Assembly: GCA_002790835.1 (NCBI GenBank)
Contig: PFVX01000007.1
Span: 1 to 62,636 of the forward strand
Source of the DNA: a bacterium CG_4_9_14_3_um_filter_65_15
GTDB lineage: Bacteria > Krumholzibacteriota > Krumholzibacteriia > LZORAL124-64-63
Length of the DNA stretch: 62,636 nucleotides
Reading direction: 5' to 3'
The position numbers and the translations under genes are program-made. Below the pieces are notes generated by a model. That model ran no database searches, was not told the DNA's origin, and saw only the letters and a list, made by a program, of their open reading frames with translations. Shown here in pieces: positions 1 to 7,953 of the stretch. Every line of letters begins with the position of its first letter. The first letter of the stretch is position 1.

Positions 1-1620
1 GTACGGATACGCTCGTGGCGGATCAAACGTCTCCTTGACCGTCCGCGGGCTCACCCACCGCACCAGGTTCAGATAACTGCCGGCCTTATCGTTGGTGCCG
101 GAAGCCCGGCTGCCGCCGAACGGCTGCTGCCCGACGACCGCGCCGGTCGGTTTGTCGTTGATGTAGAAGTTGCCGGCGGTGCCCTGCAGTTCCTCCTGCA
201 TCTTGATCAGCGCCGCCCGGTCCTGGCCGAAGATGGCTCCGGTCAGGGCGTAGGCCGACGAGGTATCGCACACCCGCAGCGTCTTCAGCAGATCCTTGTC
301 CGCGTAGACGAAGATCGTCAGCACCGGGCCGAAGATCTCCTCCACCATGGACTCGTAGTGGGGATCGAGAGCCTGGATCACCGTCGGTTCCACGAAGTAG
401 CCCTTGCTGTCGTCGCAGCCGCCCCCGGCGATGACCCGCGCCTTGCCACGGGCCCCCTTGCCCTTGGCCCGCGTGATGTAGCCCTTGATGGTCTCGAAGG
501 CTCCCTGGTCGATGACCGCACCCATGAAGGTGCGGAAATCCGTCACGTCGCCCATGACGATACTCTCCACCGCGGCCAGCAGCTTCGACTTCACTTCTTT
601 CCACAGGCTCTCGGGGATGTAGGCCCGGCTCGCGGCGCTGCACTTCTGGCCCTGATACTCGAAGGCGCCGCGCACCATCGCGGTGACCAGCGCGTCGACG
701 TCGGAGCTGGGGTGGGCGAACACGAAGTCCTTGCCCCCGGTCTCGCCCACGATCCGGGGGTAGCACCGGTAGTTGTGGATGTTGTTGCCGATGGTCCGCC
801 ACATGCCCTGGAAGACCGACGTGCTACCGGTGAAGTGGATACCGGCCAGATCCGGGTGAGCCAGCACGGGATCCCCCACGGCGGCGCCGCGCCCCGGAAC
901 CAGGTTGATGACGCCGTCGGGCAGACCGGCTTCCTTGAAGACCTGCATGAGGTAATACGCCGAATACACGGAGCTGGAAGCGGGCTTCCAGACCACCGTA
1001 TTGCCCATCAAAGCCGGGGCCGTCGGCAGGTTGCCGGCGATGGACGTGAAGTTGAAGGGCGTGACCGCAAAGACGAACCCGTCCAGGGGCCGCTGCTCCA
1101 GCATGTTCCACAGGCCCGCAGGACTGTAGGGCTGCTCGGCCAGGATCTTCTGGGCGAAATAGGGATTGAAGCGCCAGAAATCGATGAGTTCGCACGCGCT
1201 GTCGATCTCGGCCTGGAAGGGGTTCTTGCTCTGCCCCAGCATGGTGGCCGCATTGAGGGTCATGCGGTGGGGGCCGGCCAGCAGGGCCGCGGCTTTGAGC
1301 ATGACCGCCGCACGGTGCTGGAAGGGCGTGGCGGCCCAATCCTTGCGGGCCTTGTTCGCGGCCTTGATGGCCAGGGCCACTTCCTTGGCACCGGCCTGGT
1401 GGTAGCGGCCCAGCACGTGCTTGTGGTCGTGGGGCATCACGCAATCGGCGAGCTGGCCGGTCCGGATCTCCTGGCCCCCGACGATCACGGGGATCTCGAT
1501 CTGCTCCGAGGCCATCCGCTTCAAGGCGGCCTTGAGTTCCTTCTTCTCGGGCGAACCCTCGATGTATCCCTTGATGGGCTCATTTTGGGGTGCGGGTACG
1601 GAGTAAATCAGGTCGGACAT
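1..1620 (-). CDS. pruA: L-glutamate gamma-semialdehyde dehydrogenase (1-pyrroline-5-carboxylate dehydrogenase), 3' end cut
   Basis: This NAD-dependent aldehyde dehydrogenase oxidises glutamate semialdehyde to glutamate, the second step of proline breakdown in the cytoplasm. The reading frame from ATG 1620 stays open for 540 codons to the window edge without a stop. The family is usually about 535-560 residues and the last visible residues (VSPRTVKETFDPP...) resemble the family C-terminus, so only a few codons are missing. The catalytic Glu lies in GETGGKD (Glu293) and the nucleophilic Cys in GQKCSAAS (Cys327), with the 34-residue spacing normal for the superfamily. AAGGAG sits 6 nt before the ATG. 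It diverges from fbp. No PutA proline dehydrogenase domain is fused, so that enzyme must be separate. Confidence 0.93.
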   Translation of the reverse strand, partial: MSDLIYSVPAPQNEPIKGYIEGSPEKKELKAALKRMASEQIEIPVIVGGQEIRTGQLADCVMPHDHKHVLGRYHQAGAKEVALAIKAANKARKDWAATPFQHRAAVMLKAAALLAGPHRMTLNAATMLGQSKNPFQAEIDSACELIDFWRFNPYFAQKILAEQPYSPAGLWNMLEQRPLDGFVFAVTPFNFTSIAGNLPTAPALMGNTVVWKPASSSVYSAYYLMQVFKEAGLPDGVINLVPGRGAAVGDPVLAHPDLAGIHFTGSTSVFQGMWRTIGNNIHNYRCYPRIVGETGGKDFVFAHPSSDVDALVTAMVRGAFEYQGQKCSAASRAYIPESLWKEVKSKLLAAVESIVMGDVTDFRTFMGAVIDQGAFETIKGYITRAKGKGARGKARVIAGGGCDDSKGYFVEPTVIQALDPHYESMVEEIFGPVLTIFVYADKDLLKTLRVCDTSSAYALTGAIFGQDRAALIKMQEELQGTAGNFYINDKPTGAVVGQQPFGGSRASGTNDKAGSYLNLVRWVSPRTVKETFDPPRAYPY

Positions 1621-1697
1621 GGCTTCTCCTTCCGAACCGATGGGAAGCGGGCATTTTCCAGGGGCAACATCGCTAAACGCAGGCGAAAAGGCAATCC

Positions 1698-1725
1698 TTG
1701 TGCAGGAGAAAATCGGAGTTAAAAT
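1698..1725 (+). promoter_or_regulatory. candidate sigma-70 promoter of fbp
   Basis: TTGTGC (1698-1703) and TAAAAT (1720-1725) are separated by 16 bp and lie about 52 bp before the fbp start. The -10 matches the consensus at 5 of 6 positions and the -35 at 3 of 6. The assignment comes from sequence pattern only. Confidence 0.45.
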
Positions 1726-1777
1726 GGGACCGGATTACACGGCACAACGATCCCAGGGAAACCGTCAAGGAGCGCGC

Positions 1778-2800
1778 ATGACCCAGGTACCCCGGAACCT
1801 GCAGACCATCGAAGCCCACATGCTGGAGCTCCAGAGCTTGCACCCCGGCGCCAGCGGCGACTTCACCGGGCTGCTCAACGACATCACCTTCGCCGCCAAG
1901 ATCATCAGCCGGGAGGTCACCAAAGCCGGTCTGGTCGACATCCTCGGCGCCACGGGCGAGGAAAACGTTCAGGGCGAAGCGGTCCAGAAGCTGGACGACT
2001 ACGCCAACAAGGTCTTCTTGAACTGCCTGGGCAAGCGCGGCCAGGTGTGCATCATGGGCAGCGAGGAAACGGCCGAGCCGGTCTACCTCCCCGTCAGCCA
2101 GGGGTCAGGGCGATACATCGTCGTGTTCGACCCCTTGGACGGAAGCTCCAACATCGACGCCAACGTTTCGGTGGGAACCATCTTCGGCATCTGGCGGCGT
2201 CGTTCCGACCGCGCCCACGTGTGCGCCGAGGACCTTCTGCAACCGGGCCGCGACCTGGTCGCCTCCGGCTACATCGTGTACGGGTCCAGCACCATGTTCG
2301 TCTACACCGCCGGCAAGGGCGTGCACGGGTTCACCCTGGATCCGAGCATCGGGGAGTTCCTGCTCAGCCACGAGAACATCGCCACACCGTTCAGCGGGCA
2401 TTTGTACTCGGTGAACGAAGCCTACCAGAACGACTGGTCGGCCGAGGTGCGCGAGGTGGTGGGAATCCTCAAGGGCGGTCGGCCGGGACGACCCGGAGGC
2501 ATGTCCGGTCGCTACATCGGATCCCTGGTGGCGGACTTCCACCGCAACCTGCTGTACGGCGGCACCTACCTCTATCCGCCCACGACCGACAAACCCGCCG
2601 GCAAGCTGCGTCTGATGTGCGAAGCGGCGCCGTTGGCCTTCATCGCCGAACACGCCGGGGGCTACGCCAGCGACGGGGCCGGTCCCATCCTGGATATCGT
2701 GCCCGACGGCCTCCACATGCGCGTGCCGCTGTACATCGGAAGCCGTGAAGACGTGCTGTGGATCGAGAAGAAACTCTCGGCGGCGGGCGACAAGCTGTAA
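1778..2800 (+). CDS. fbp: class I fructose-1,6-bisphosphatase
   Basis: It hydrolyses fructose-1,6-bisphosphate to fructose-6-phosphate in gluconeogenesis or a reductive pentose cycle. The metal-binding signature DPLDGSSNID starts at about residue 118, and the conserved YGGTYLYPP and KLRLMCEAAP blocks follow towards the C-terminus. The open frame reaches back to 1619, but ATG 1778 is preceded by AAGGAG at 7-nt spacing and gives 340 residues, the family norm. The extension upstream would overlap pruA and has no homology that I recognise. The gene stands alone, divergent from pruA and convergent with the cupin gene, with a hairpin between them. No RuBisCO or phosphoribulokinase gene is nearby, so gluconeogenesis is the simpler reading. 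Confidence 0.95.
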   Translation: MTQVPRNLQTIEAHMLELQSLHPGASGDFTGLLNDITFAAKIISREVTKAGLVDILGATGEENVQGEAVQKLDDYANKVFLNCLGKRGQVCIMGSEETAEPVYLPVSQGSGRYIVVFDPLDGSSNIDANVSVGTIFGIWRRRSDRAHVCAEDLLQPGRDLVASGYIVYGSSTMFVYTAGKGVHGFTLDPSIGEFLLSHENIATPFSGHLYSVNEAYQNDWSAEVREVVGILKGGRPGRPGGMSGRYIGSLVADFHRNLLYGGTYLYPPTTDKPAGKLRLMCEAAPLAFIAEHAGGYASDGAGPILDIVPDGLHMRVPLYIGSREDVLWIEKKLSAAGDKL

Positions 2801-2828
2801 CGGCGACCGATCAGACGACCGGTCGCCG
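2801..2828. terminator. hairpin between convergent fbp and cupin genes
   Basis: A 9-bp perfect stem (CGGCGACCG / CGGTCGCCG, 2801-2809 with 2820-2828) with a 10-nt loop directly follows the fbp stop. There is no T-tract on either side, so it may terminate both convergent transcripts weakly or act as a 3'-end stabiliser. Confidence 0.5.
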
Positions 2829-2842
2829 GGTCTGCGGCGCTC

Positions 2843-3172
2843 TCAAACGCGCGGCGTCATCTGGGTCTGCAGCCCCTTGCGCTCGACGACCAGGGCCAGC
2901 GCCATGTTGAGGCAACGGGGCTTGTGGGTCGCGCCGGCCGGGATCAGGATGCTCTCCCCCTGGCGCACCGAGTGGCTTTTCCCTTCCACATCCACGATCA
3001 GTTCACCCTCCAGGATGGTGATGAACTCGTCCTTTTTGTGTGAGTGGGCGATGTAATCACCGCTGTAGCGCACGATGAACGCGTGGTAATCCTCGTCGAT
3101 GGCCGTGACCACCACCGGTCGGAAAACTTCCGTCAGGCCACGCGCCATGCGCAGCACCGAATACTTGGGCAT
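2843..3172 (-). CDS. small cupin-domain protein
   Basis: This 109-residue protein is a single conserved beta-barrel (cupin 2 type). The first motif reads HSHKKDEFITILEGE (residues about 43-57) and the second PAGATHKPRC (about 78-87), supplying His/Glu ligands for a metal. Its substrate cannot be read from the sequence. It starts 27 bp after the cpoB stop on the same strand, so it is probably the last gene of the Tol-Pal transcript, which is unusual company for a cupin. Possible roles are a mannose-6-phosphate-isomerase-like or small-molecule-binding protein, and none is supported beyond the fold. Confidence 0.8.
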   Translation of the reverse strand: MPKYSVLRMARGLTEVFRPVVVTAIDEDYHAFIVRYSGDYIAHSHKKDEFITILEGELIVDVEGKSHSVRQGESILIPAGATHKPRCLNMALALVVERKGLQTQMTPRV

Positions 3173-3199
3173 GACCGGATCCTCCTCGTCGGCGGTCGT

Positions 3200-3994
3200 C
3201 TAATGCGACTGCTTGAGTTCTTCCTCCATCAGGGCCGCTTCGTCCGAGCCGGGGTAGTTGTCCCGCAGCGCCCGGGCGCGTGCAGCGGCCTCGTCCGGCC
3301 TCTCCAGGGCCAGCAGGCAGCGGCGCGACTTGTACAGCGCGGCCGCGGCGTTGGTGTCCTGGGGAAACCGCTTCAGCAACGCGTCGAACCTCGTCAGGGC
3401 CTCGCCGAATTTTCCGGCGTCGAGATCCATGTCGCCCAGCCGGAAGAGCGCCCGCGCGGCGCCTGCGGAGTCCCCGAAGCGCTGCAGGAATTCCTCGTAG
3501 CCGGAGCGGGCCAGACTGTCATTGCCCCGGCTGCGATCGAGGTCGGCCGCATCCAGGATCGTGCGGCCTTCCTCCGGCAGAACCGAAGCGGCAGCACCCT
3601 TGGTGGGCGGTCGGTATTCCCCCAGCGTCGGAATGCCTGAGCGGTTGACCAGCAGATCCACACGCGCCGAGAGGTTGCGCATGAATTCCGCGTTGTCTTC
3701 CTGCATCTGCTGCAGCTGGTCCAGGCGTGCGATGATCTGGGTCAGCCGGGCGACACCCATGGCGCCCGACTGGTCACCCGACGTGTTCTGCATCCGGACC
3801 AGCTCGGCCAGGGAGGCGACCTCCTGCTGCGTGCGCTGGTTCTCGGCGGCAATGCGCGCCATCTCATCCCGGTTGGCCTGGATCCCGGTCTCGATGCGGT
3901 CGAGCTGGGACGCACACCCGCCCAGCAGGACCACGAGTCCGCCCATGGCCAGGGCCGTCCGGACCCCACTCCCCATGCCGCTTCTGCAGCCCAT
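3200..3994 (-). CDS. cpoB: Tol-Pal system TPR protein, lipoprotein variant (YbgF/CpoB-like)
   Basis: CpoB coordinates peptidoglycan synthesis with outer-membrane constriction during division. The 264-residue product has an N-terminal coiled coil (about 30-110) and C-terminal tetratricopeptide repeats (about 140-255), the standard YbgF layout. It differs from the soluble E. coli protein because the leader ends in a lipobox (VVLLGGC, Cys at about residue 27), predicting a lipoprotein. The start codon overlaps the pal stop by one base (TGATG), so translation is coupled. Its place as last conserved gene of tolQ-R-A-B-pal supports the call. Confidence 0.88.
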   Translation of the reverse strand: MGCRSGMGSGVRTALAMGGLVVLLGGCASQLDRIETGIQANRDEMARIAAENQRTQQEVASLAELVRMQNTSGDQSGAMGVARLTQIIARLDQLQQMQEDNAEFMRNLSARVDLLVNRSGIPTLGEYRPPTKGAAASVLPEEGRTILDAADLDRSRGNDSLARSGYEEFLQRFGDSAGAARALFRLGDMDLDAGKFGEALTRFDALLKRFPQDTNAAAALYKSRRCLLALERPDEAAARARALRDNYPGSDEAALMEEELKQSH

Positions 3995-4542
3995 CAGGGC
4001 CTCTCGAAGTGAGCGCGGCGATTCTGGGCCCAGGCCTGGTCGGTGTGACCGACGGAGAAGGGCTTGTTCTCACCGTAGGACGTGATCAGCATGCGGCCCT
4101 GCGGCACACCCAGGCTGGCCAGGTAGTCCCGCACGGCGCGCGCGCGTTTTTCCCCGAGGGCCAGGTTGTACTCCACCGTGCCCCGCTCGTCGCAGTGGCC
4201 CGAGATCAGGACCAGGGCGCCGACATCCTTGAGAATGCGGGCGTTCCGGGCCAGAACCCCCATGGACACCTCGTCCAGGCCGTACTGGTCGAAGGCGAAG
4301 AACACGTCTTCGACGCCGTAATCCTGCGGGTCCATGGTCTTGGGGTCGATGACGTTGCCGTCATCGACGACTTTGGGCTCCTGGACCACGGGGGGGGTGA
4401 GGGTCTCCGTCGTGTTCATGTCGTCCGGCATCGTCGGCGCGGTATCGACGGCGGGTTTGTTGCCGCAACCGGAAACCAGGACCAGAAGGCCGGCCATCAG
4501 GATCAGGGCCAGAACCGTGACGCGCTTGTGCTGCAATTCCAT
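3994..4542 (-). CDS. pal: peptidoglycan-associated outer-membrane lipoprotein
   Basis: Pal anchors the outer membrane to peptidoglycan. The signal peptide ends in a lipobox (LLVLVSGC), and after a short linker an OmpA-like domain follows with ISGHCDERGTVEYN and LGEKRARAVRDYLASLGV, the diaminopimelate-binding signature. I chose ATG 4542 (182 residues). An in-frame GTG at 4554 is also possible, but AAGGAG lies almost on top of it. It sits between tolB and cpoB. Confidence 0.95.
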   Translation of the reverse strand: MELQHKRVTVLALILMAGLLVLVSGCGNKPAVDTAPTMPDDMNTTETLTPPVVQEPKVVDDGNVIDPKTMDPQDYGVEDVFFAFDQYGLDEVSMGVLARNARILKDVGALVLISGHCDERGTVEYNLALGEKRARAVRDYLASLGVPQGRMLITSYGENKPFSVGHTDQAWAQNRRAHFERP

Positions 4543-4580
4543 TTTCCTCAACACTCCTTGGGATCGCTCACGTGGGCGGC

Positions 4581-5897
4581 CTAGTTCGACCAGGCCGGGG
4601 TGATGTCGGGGTCGTCTCCGAAGGTCAACTGACGGAAACTCTCCTCGACCACATCATACACATACAATTTGAAGACGCCGCTCCGGTCCGAAGTGAACAC
4701 GAGGTGCCGGCCGTCGGGGGCCCAACTGGGGTCTTCGCAGTTGCCCCACCGCGGGCCGGTGACGATCCGCCGATCCTCTCCCGTGGGCTTGATCAGGACC
4801 AGGCGCGTCAGATTTTCGATGCGGGTGGCATAGGCCAACTGGTCGCCGCGGGGAGACCAGGTGCCCGAATCGTTGTACTGACCCTCGAAGGTCAAGCGGC
4901 GCCGACCGCTGCCGTCCTTGTCGATGATATATAACTGCGGGGTCCCGGTCCTGTCACTAGTAAAAACCAGTTCTCCCCCGCCCGGGGCCCAGGACGGGCT
5001 GATTTCGATGGATGGCCAAACGGTCAACCGCTTGATGATGGACCCGTCGGTCCCCACCCGGTAGATCTCCGGGTCGCCCCCCTGCGACAGGGACACCAGG
5101 AGCTCCTTTCCGTCCGACCGCCAGTCCGCCCCATAATTCAATCCCCCCAGCGCCAGGATCTTGCGGACCTTGCCCGTTCCAGTATCCAGGCTGTACAGCC
5201 CCTGCTGCCCGCCGTGGTAGCTGGTGAAGGTGATCTCGCTGTTGTCCGGCGACCAGGAAGGACAGAGGTTCAGGGTGCGATTGGCGGTGACCCGGAGCAG
5301 CCCCTCGCCGTCGTAGTCGACGACGTAGAGATCGCGCCGGTCCCCCGCACCCCGGGAAAACACCACCCGCGTCATGCAGATGCCCTTTCCCCCCGCCACC
5401 ATGTCCAGCACGAGGTTGGCGAAGTGGTGGGCGGTGACCCGTTGCTGGCCGGCCAGGGGCCGGTAGCGCTTCGAAAGCAGGATTTGCCGGTCCGGATAGG
5501 TCATCAACTCCAGGCTGACGGTCAGCGGGGCTTCCTCGCCGCTGGTGGCCTCGTCCAGCAATGGTCCCTCGACCCGGCCCTCGATGAGGTACTCGAACTG
5601 GAAACTGTCGGGCGTGTCGGTGGAAATACCGGTCCGGATCAGCCCGCTGAGATCCAGGTCGCCGAGGATGACGGCGCCGATGAGGTCGCCGCCGCGGGCG
5701 GCCGTCTGGCCGCCGGAGAGGATGTCCAGGGGCATGACCAGCACATCGGTCTTGAGGTAGGGCCGCTGGGTGATATCGATGACGACGTCACTGCTCTGGG
5801 CCGCAGCGGAAACGGCTGACCCGATGACCGCACAGAATGCCAGGAGGATGGTTATCAGCTTGGACATGGAAAGTTGGGACATGGAAAGCTGGGACAT
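4581..5897 (-). CDS. tolB: Tol-Pal system beta-propeller protein
   Basis: TolB is the periplasmic propeller that shuttles between Pal and the inner-membrane TolQRA complex. The 438-residue product has a cleavable signal peptide, an N-terminal alpha/beta domain, and repeated WD40-like blades (SWSPDNSEITFTS, SWAPGGGELVFTSDRTG, SWAPDGRHLVFTSDRSG). ATG 5897 overlaps the stop of the preceding gene (TGATG). The start region contains a 15-bp tandem duplication giving three in-frame ATGs (5897, 5882, 5867). The signal peptide proper begins at the last, so up to ten extra residues may precede it. Confidence 0.95.
   Translation of the reverse strand: MSQLSMSQLSMSKLITILLAFCAVIGSAVSAAAQSSDVVIDITQRPYLKTDVLVMPLDILSGGQTAARGGDLIGAVILGDLDLSGLIRTGISTDTPDSFQFEYLIEGRVEGPLLDEATSGEEAPLTVSLELMTYPDRQILLSKRYRPLAGQQRVTAHHFANLVLDMVAGGKGICMTRVVFSRGAGDRRDLYVVDYDGEGLLRVTANRTLNLCPSWSPDNSEITFTSYHGGQQGLYSLDTGTGKVRKILALGGLNYGADWRSDGKELLVSLSQGGDPEIYRVGTDGSIIKRLTVWPSIEISPSWAPGGGELVFTSDRTGTPQLYIIDKDGSGRRRLTFEGQYNDSGTWSPRGDQLAYATRIENLTRLVLIKPTGEDRRIVTGPRWGNCEDPSWAPDGRHLVFTSDRSGVFKLYVYDVVEESFRQLTFGDDPDITPAWSN
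5862..5897 (-). repeat. 15-bp tandem duplication at the tolB start
   Basis: On the plus strand, 5862-5876 and 5877-5891 are the same 15-mer with one mismatch (T/C near the end), and the first six bases of a third copy follow. It repeats the codons for Met-Ser-Gln-Leu-Ser in frame and so multiplies possible start codons. Confidence 0.85.
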
Positions 5898-6610
5898 CAA
5901 TAATCCGGCTCCAGGTTGAAGTTGATCGCCACGCCCAGGCGGGACCCGGAGAAACGCGGCGGCAGCGGCGGCAGGCGGCTGGCCTCCACCGCTCTCAGGG
6001 CCTCCCGGTCATAGACGCCGATGCCGCTCGAAGCGATCAAGGAAACCCCCGAGATCGCTCCGCCCCGGGACACCTCGAAATGGACCGTGCAGGTGATGGA
6101 GCTCTTGCCGAAACCCAGTTGCCTCGGTTTCCAGTTGCGATCCACCATGCTCTTGATCTGCATCAGGTACCAATCAAAGGGAAAGTCGCTGTCGGTCCCC
6201 TGGACCTGCAGCCCTCCCGCAGCAGGAGCAGATTTTTCCGCGCTCACGGTGGGGTCCGGTGCGGTTTCCCGGGCCACCACGGTCTCCTGCGGCCGAGGCT
6301 TCACCTCGGGTTTCTTTTCGGGCTTCTTGTCCTCCAGCGGCTTGACCGGCACCTCCTTGGGCGTCAGTTCCACCTTCTGTTCCGGAGGCGTTTCGACCGT
6401 GGCCTCGGGCTCGCTCTGTTTCTCGGGTTCGATCACCGGCTCGGGGACATCCACCGGATTTTCCCGATCCGCCGCGACCGCATGGACCAGCCGGAACGGG
6501 ATGGCGTGCATGGGTTCGACGGGCCTGCGGGTCACCCGGTTGCCGTAGACCACGACCAGAACCAGGACCAGGGCATGCACGAGAACGGAATAGGGCATCC
6601 CCCGGGTCAC
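5897..6610 (-). CDS. tolA: TolA/TonB-like energy transducer
   Basis: This 237-residue inner-membrane protein has one N-terminal transmembrane segment (about residues 8-22), a Pro/Glu/Lys-rich periplasm-spanning stretch (about 45-110, with repeated KPEKKPE-type segments), and a C-terminal TonB/TolA domain beginning near FDWYLMQIKSMVDRNWKP. It would couple TolQR proton-motive-force use to TolB-Pal. It is much shorter than enterobacterial TolA because the long helical domain II is missing, so by sequence it looks more like TonB. Position between tolR and tolB decides for the Tol role. Confidence 0.85.
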   Translation of the reverse strand: MTRGMPYSVLVHALVLVLVVVYGNRVTRRPVEPMHAIPFRLVHAVAADRENPVDVPEPVIEPEKQSEPEATVETPPEQKVELTPKEVPVKPLEDKKPEKKPEVKPRPQETVVARETAPDPTVSAEKSAPAAGGLQVQGTDSDFPFDWYLMQIKSMVDRNWKPRQLGFGKSSITCTVHFEVSRGGAISGVSLIASSGIGVYDREALRAVEASRLPPLPPRFSGSRLGVAINFNLEPDY

Positions 6611-6613
6611 GGC

Positions 6614-7024
6614 TTACTCCCTCGTCCCCGGCGGGTCGGCCACCAGGGAGAGGTTGACGAAGCCCTCCCTTTCGAGGGCGGCCATGACCTTGACCACCAT
6701 GCCGTAGGGCACCTCTTCCCCGCAGCGCAGATAGACCGGGGTGGTGTCCTTCGTGTCCGCGTACGGGGCCATCAGGCCGGCCAGGTCGGCGATTTCCACC
6801 GCCTGTTCCATGAAATAGACCTGCCGGTTGTCCGTCACCGAGATCACGGGGCCTTCCTTGACCACCTGCGAACGGGTCTCCGCCTGGGGCAGATTCACCT
6901 CCACGCCGCCCTGGATATAGGGGGCCGTCAGCATGAAGATGATCAACAGGGTCAGGGTGACATCCACCAGCGAGGTGATGTTGATCTCGGTCAAGCTGCC
7001 GAAATGCTTGCGGCGTCCGGCCAT
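6614..7024 (-). CDS. tolR: TolR/ExbD family proton-channel subunit
   Basis: This 136-residue protein has one membrane segment near the N-terminus carrying the essential Asp (SLVDVTLTLLIIFM, Asp at about residue 21), followed by a periplasmic domain. With TolQ it forms the proton-driven motor for TolA. The start codon overlaps the tolQ stop by one base (TGATG). ExbD and TolR are separated mainly by context, which here is Tol-Pal. Confidence 0.92.
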   Translation of the reverse strand: MAGRRKHFGSLTEINITSLVDVTLTLLIIFMLTAPYIQGGVEVNLPQAETRSQVVKEGPVISVTDNRQVYFMEQAVEIADLAGLMAPYADTKDTTPVYLRCGEEVPYGMVVKVMAALEREGFVNLSLVADPPGTRE

Positions 7025-7773
7025 CAGATCCTGCCCCCGGGGTGGGCGTCCGGGCCCTGCGCCTGATCGCGCTCACCGGGCAGGACGGTCCCGCGACCGC
7101 CCCCCGCCGCCTCTTCCAGGATGGTCCGCAGCCGGTCCATCTCGTTGGCGACCAGGTCGATCTTGCGCACCAGCATGTTGTAGAAGATCACCGCGGGAAT
7201 GGCCACCGAGAGCCCCGCGATGGTGGTGACCAGGGCCTCGGCGATACCCGGGGCCACGACGGTCAGGTTGGCGCTGTGCATGGTGGACATGTCCCAGAAG
7301 GCCGACATGATGCCCCATACGGTACCCAGCAGACCCAGGAAGGGCGAGATGGTCACGGCGGTCGACAGCAGGATCAGGTACCGTTCAAGGTTCTCGGTCT
7401 CCAGATAGGCCGCGCGCTCGGCGGCGCGACGAATGGCGGGGACTTCATGCAGGGATTCGGTCTCCAGCACCAGACTGGCCAGGGGCAGATCAAAATGCTC
7501 CCTGCTCCATGTGGAAATCCCGCCGGACGGTGCACCCTGATCCAGCCAGCCCTCGCACACCTGCCAGAAGGCCATGTGCCCGCTGCGGATCCGTCCCAGG
7601 TTGCGCGCCTTGTCGATGAAGACGGCCCAGGAAAGCAACGACATCACCAGGAGAATCAACAGGATGGTCTTGCCGAAGAAGGAACTCCCCGCGATCAGGC
7701 CCATCAGTTCGCCCGGTCCGAGGGTGCACGGAGGCGGCAACAGGACCGCCAACGAAAGGAAGGGGGAACCCAT
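7024..7773 (-). CDS. tolQ: TolQ/ExbB/MotA family proton-channel subunit
   Basis: This multi-pass inner-membrane motor subunit has three hydrophobic segments: residues about 5-50, and two in the C-terminal half around LLSTAVTISPFLGLLGTVWG and the following GIAEALVTTIAGLSVAIPAV block, the TolQ/ExbB signature. The frame extends back to 7911, but ATG 7773 has AAGGAG at about 6 nt and gives the normal length of 249. It is the first gene of the Tol-Pal operon. Confidence 0.93.
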   Translation of the reverse strand: MGSPFLSLAVLLPPPCTLGPGELMGLIAGSSFFGKTILLILLVMSLLSWAVFIDKARNLGRIRSGHMAFWQVCEGWLDQGAPSGGISTWSREHFDLPLASLVLETESLHEVPAIRRAAERAAYLETENLERYLILLSTAVTISPFLGLLGTVWGIMSAFWDMSTMHSANLTVVAPGIAEALVTTIAGLSVAIPAVIFYNMLVRKIDLVANEMDRLRTILEEAAGGGRGTVLPGERDQAQGPDAHPGGRI

Positions 7774-7837
7774 GGAAACTCCTTGTAGGCGTCGGGGGGT
7801 TGGAAAAGGATTCGGCGCAAATCCTGGGCCGCATGCC

Positions 7838-7877
7838 GCCGGCCCTCCATGGCCGGCTGGTGACCGCTGAGCGGTCA
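7838..7877. promoter_or_regulatory. two inverted repeats in the tolQ upstream region
   Basis: A perfect palindrome with 8-bp arms (TGACCGCT-G-AGCGGTCA, 7861-7877) lies about 90 bp before the tolQ start. A second inverted repeat (GCCGGCC/GGCCGGC, 7838-7857) lies between it and the gene. The first has operator-like symmetry. No regulator can be assigned. Confidence 0.35.
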
Positions 7878-7881
7878 GGTC

Positions 7882-7903
7882 AAAAATGCCGCAGAACGCG
7901 GCA
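7882..7903 (-). terminator. intrinsic terminator of the TIGR04138-like gene
   Basis: Read on the minus strand, a 6-bp stem TGCCGC / GCGGCA with a 5-nt loop is followed at once by TTTTT. It lies 50 bp after the stop at 7954 and separates that gene from the Tol-Pal operon. Confidence 0.7.
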
Positions 7904-7953
7904 CCAAGCAAGTAAGGACCGGGACGGGGAAAAGTTCCGCGGAAAAAACCGCC

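Noticed and set aside
1619-1777. Upstream extension of fbp by 53 codons
   Set aside because: No homology, no ribosome site, overlaps the pruA start, and a strong site sits before ATG 1778.
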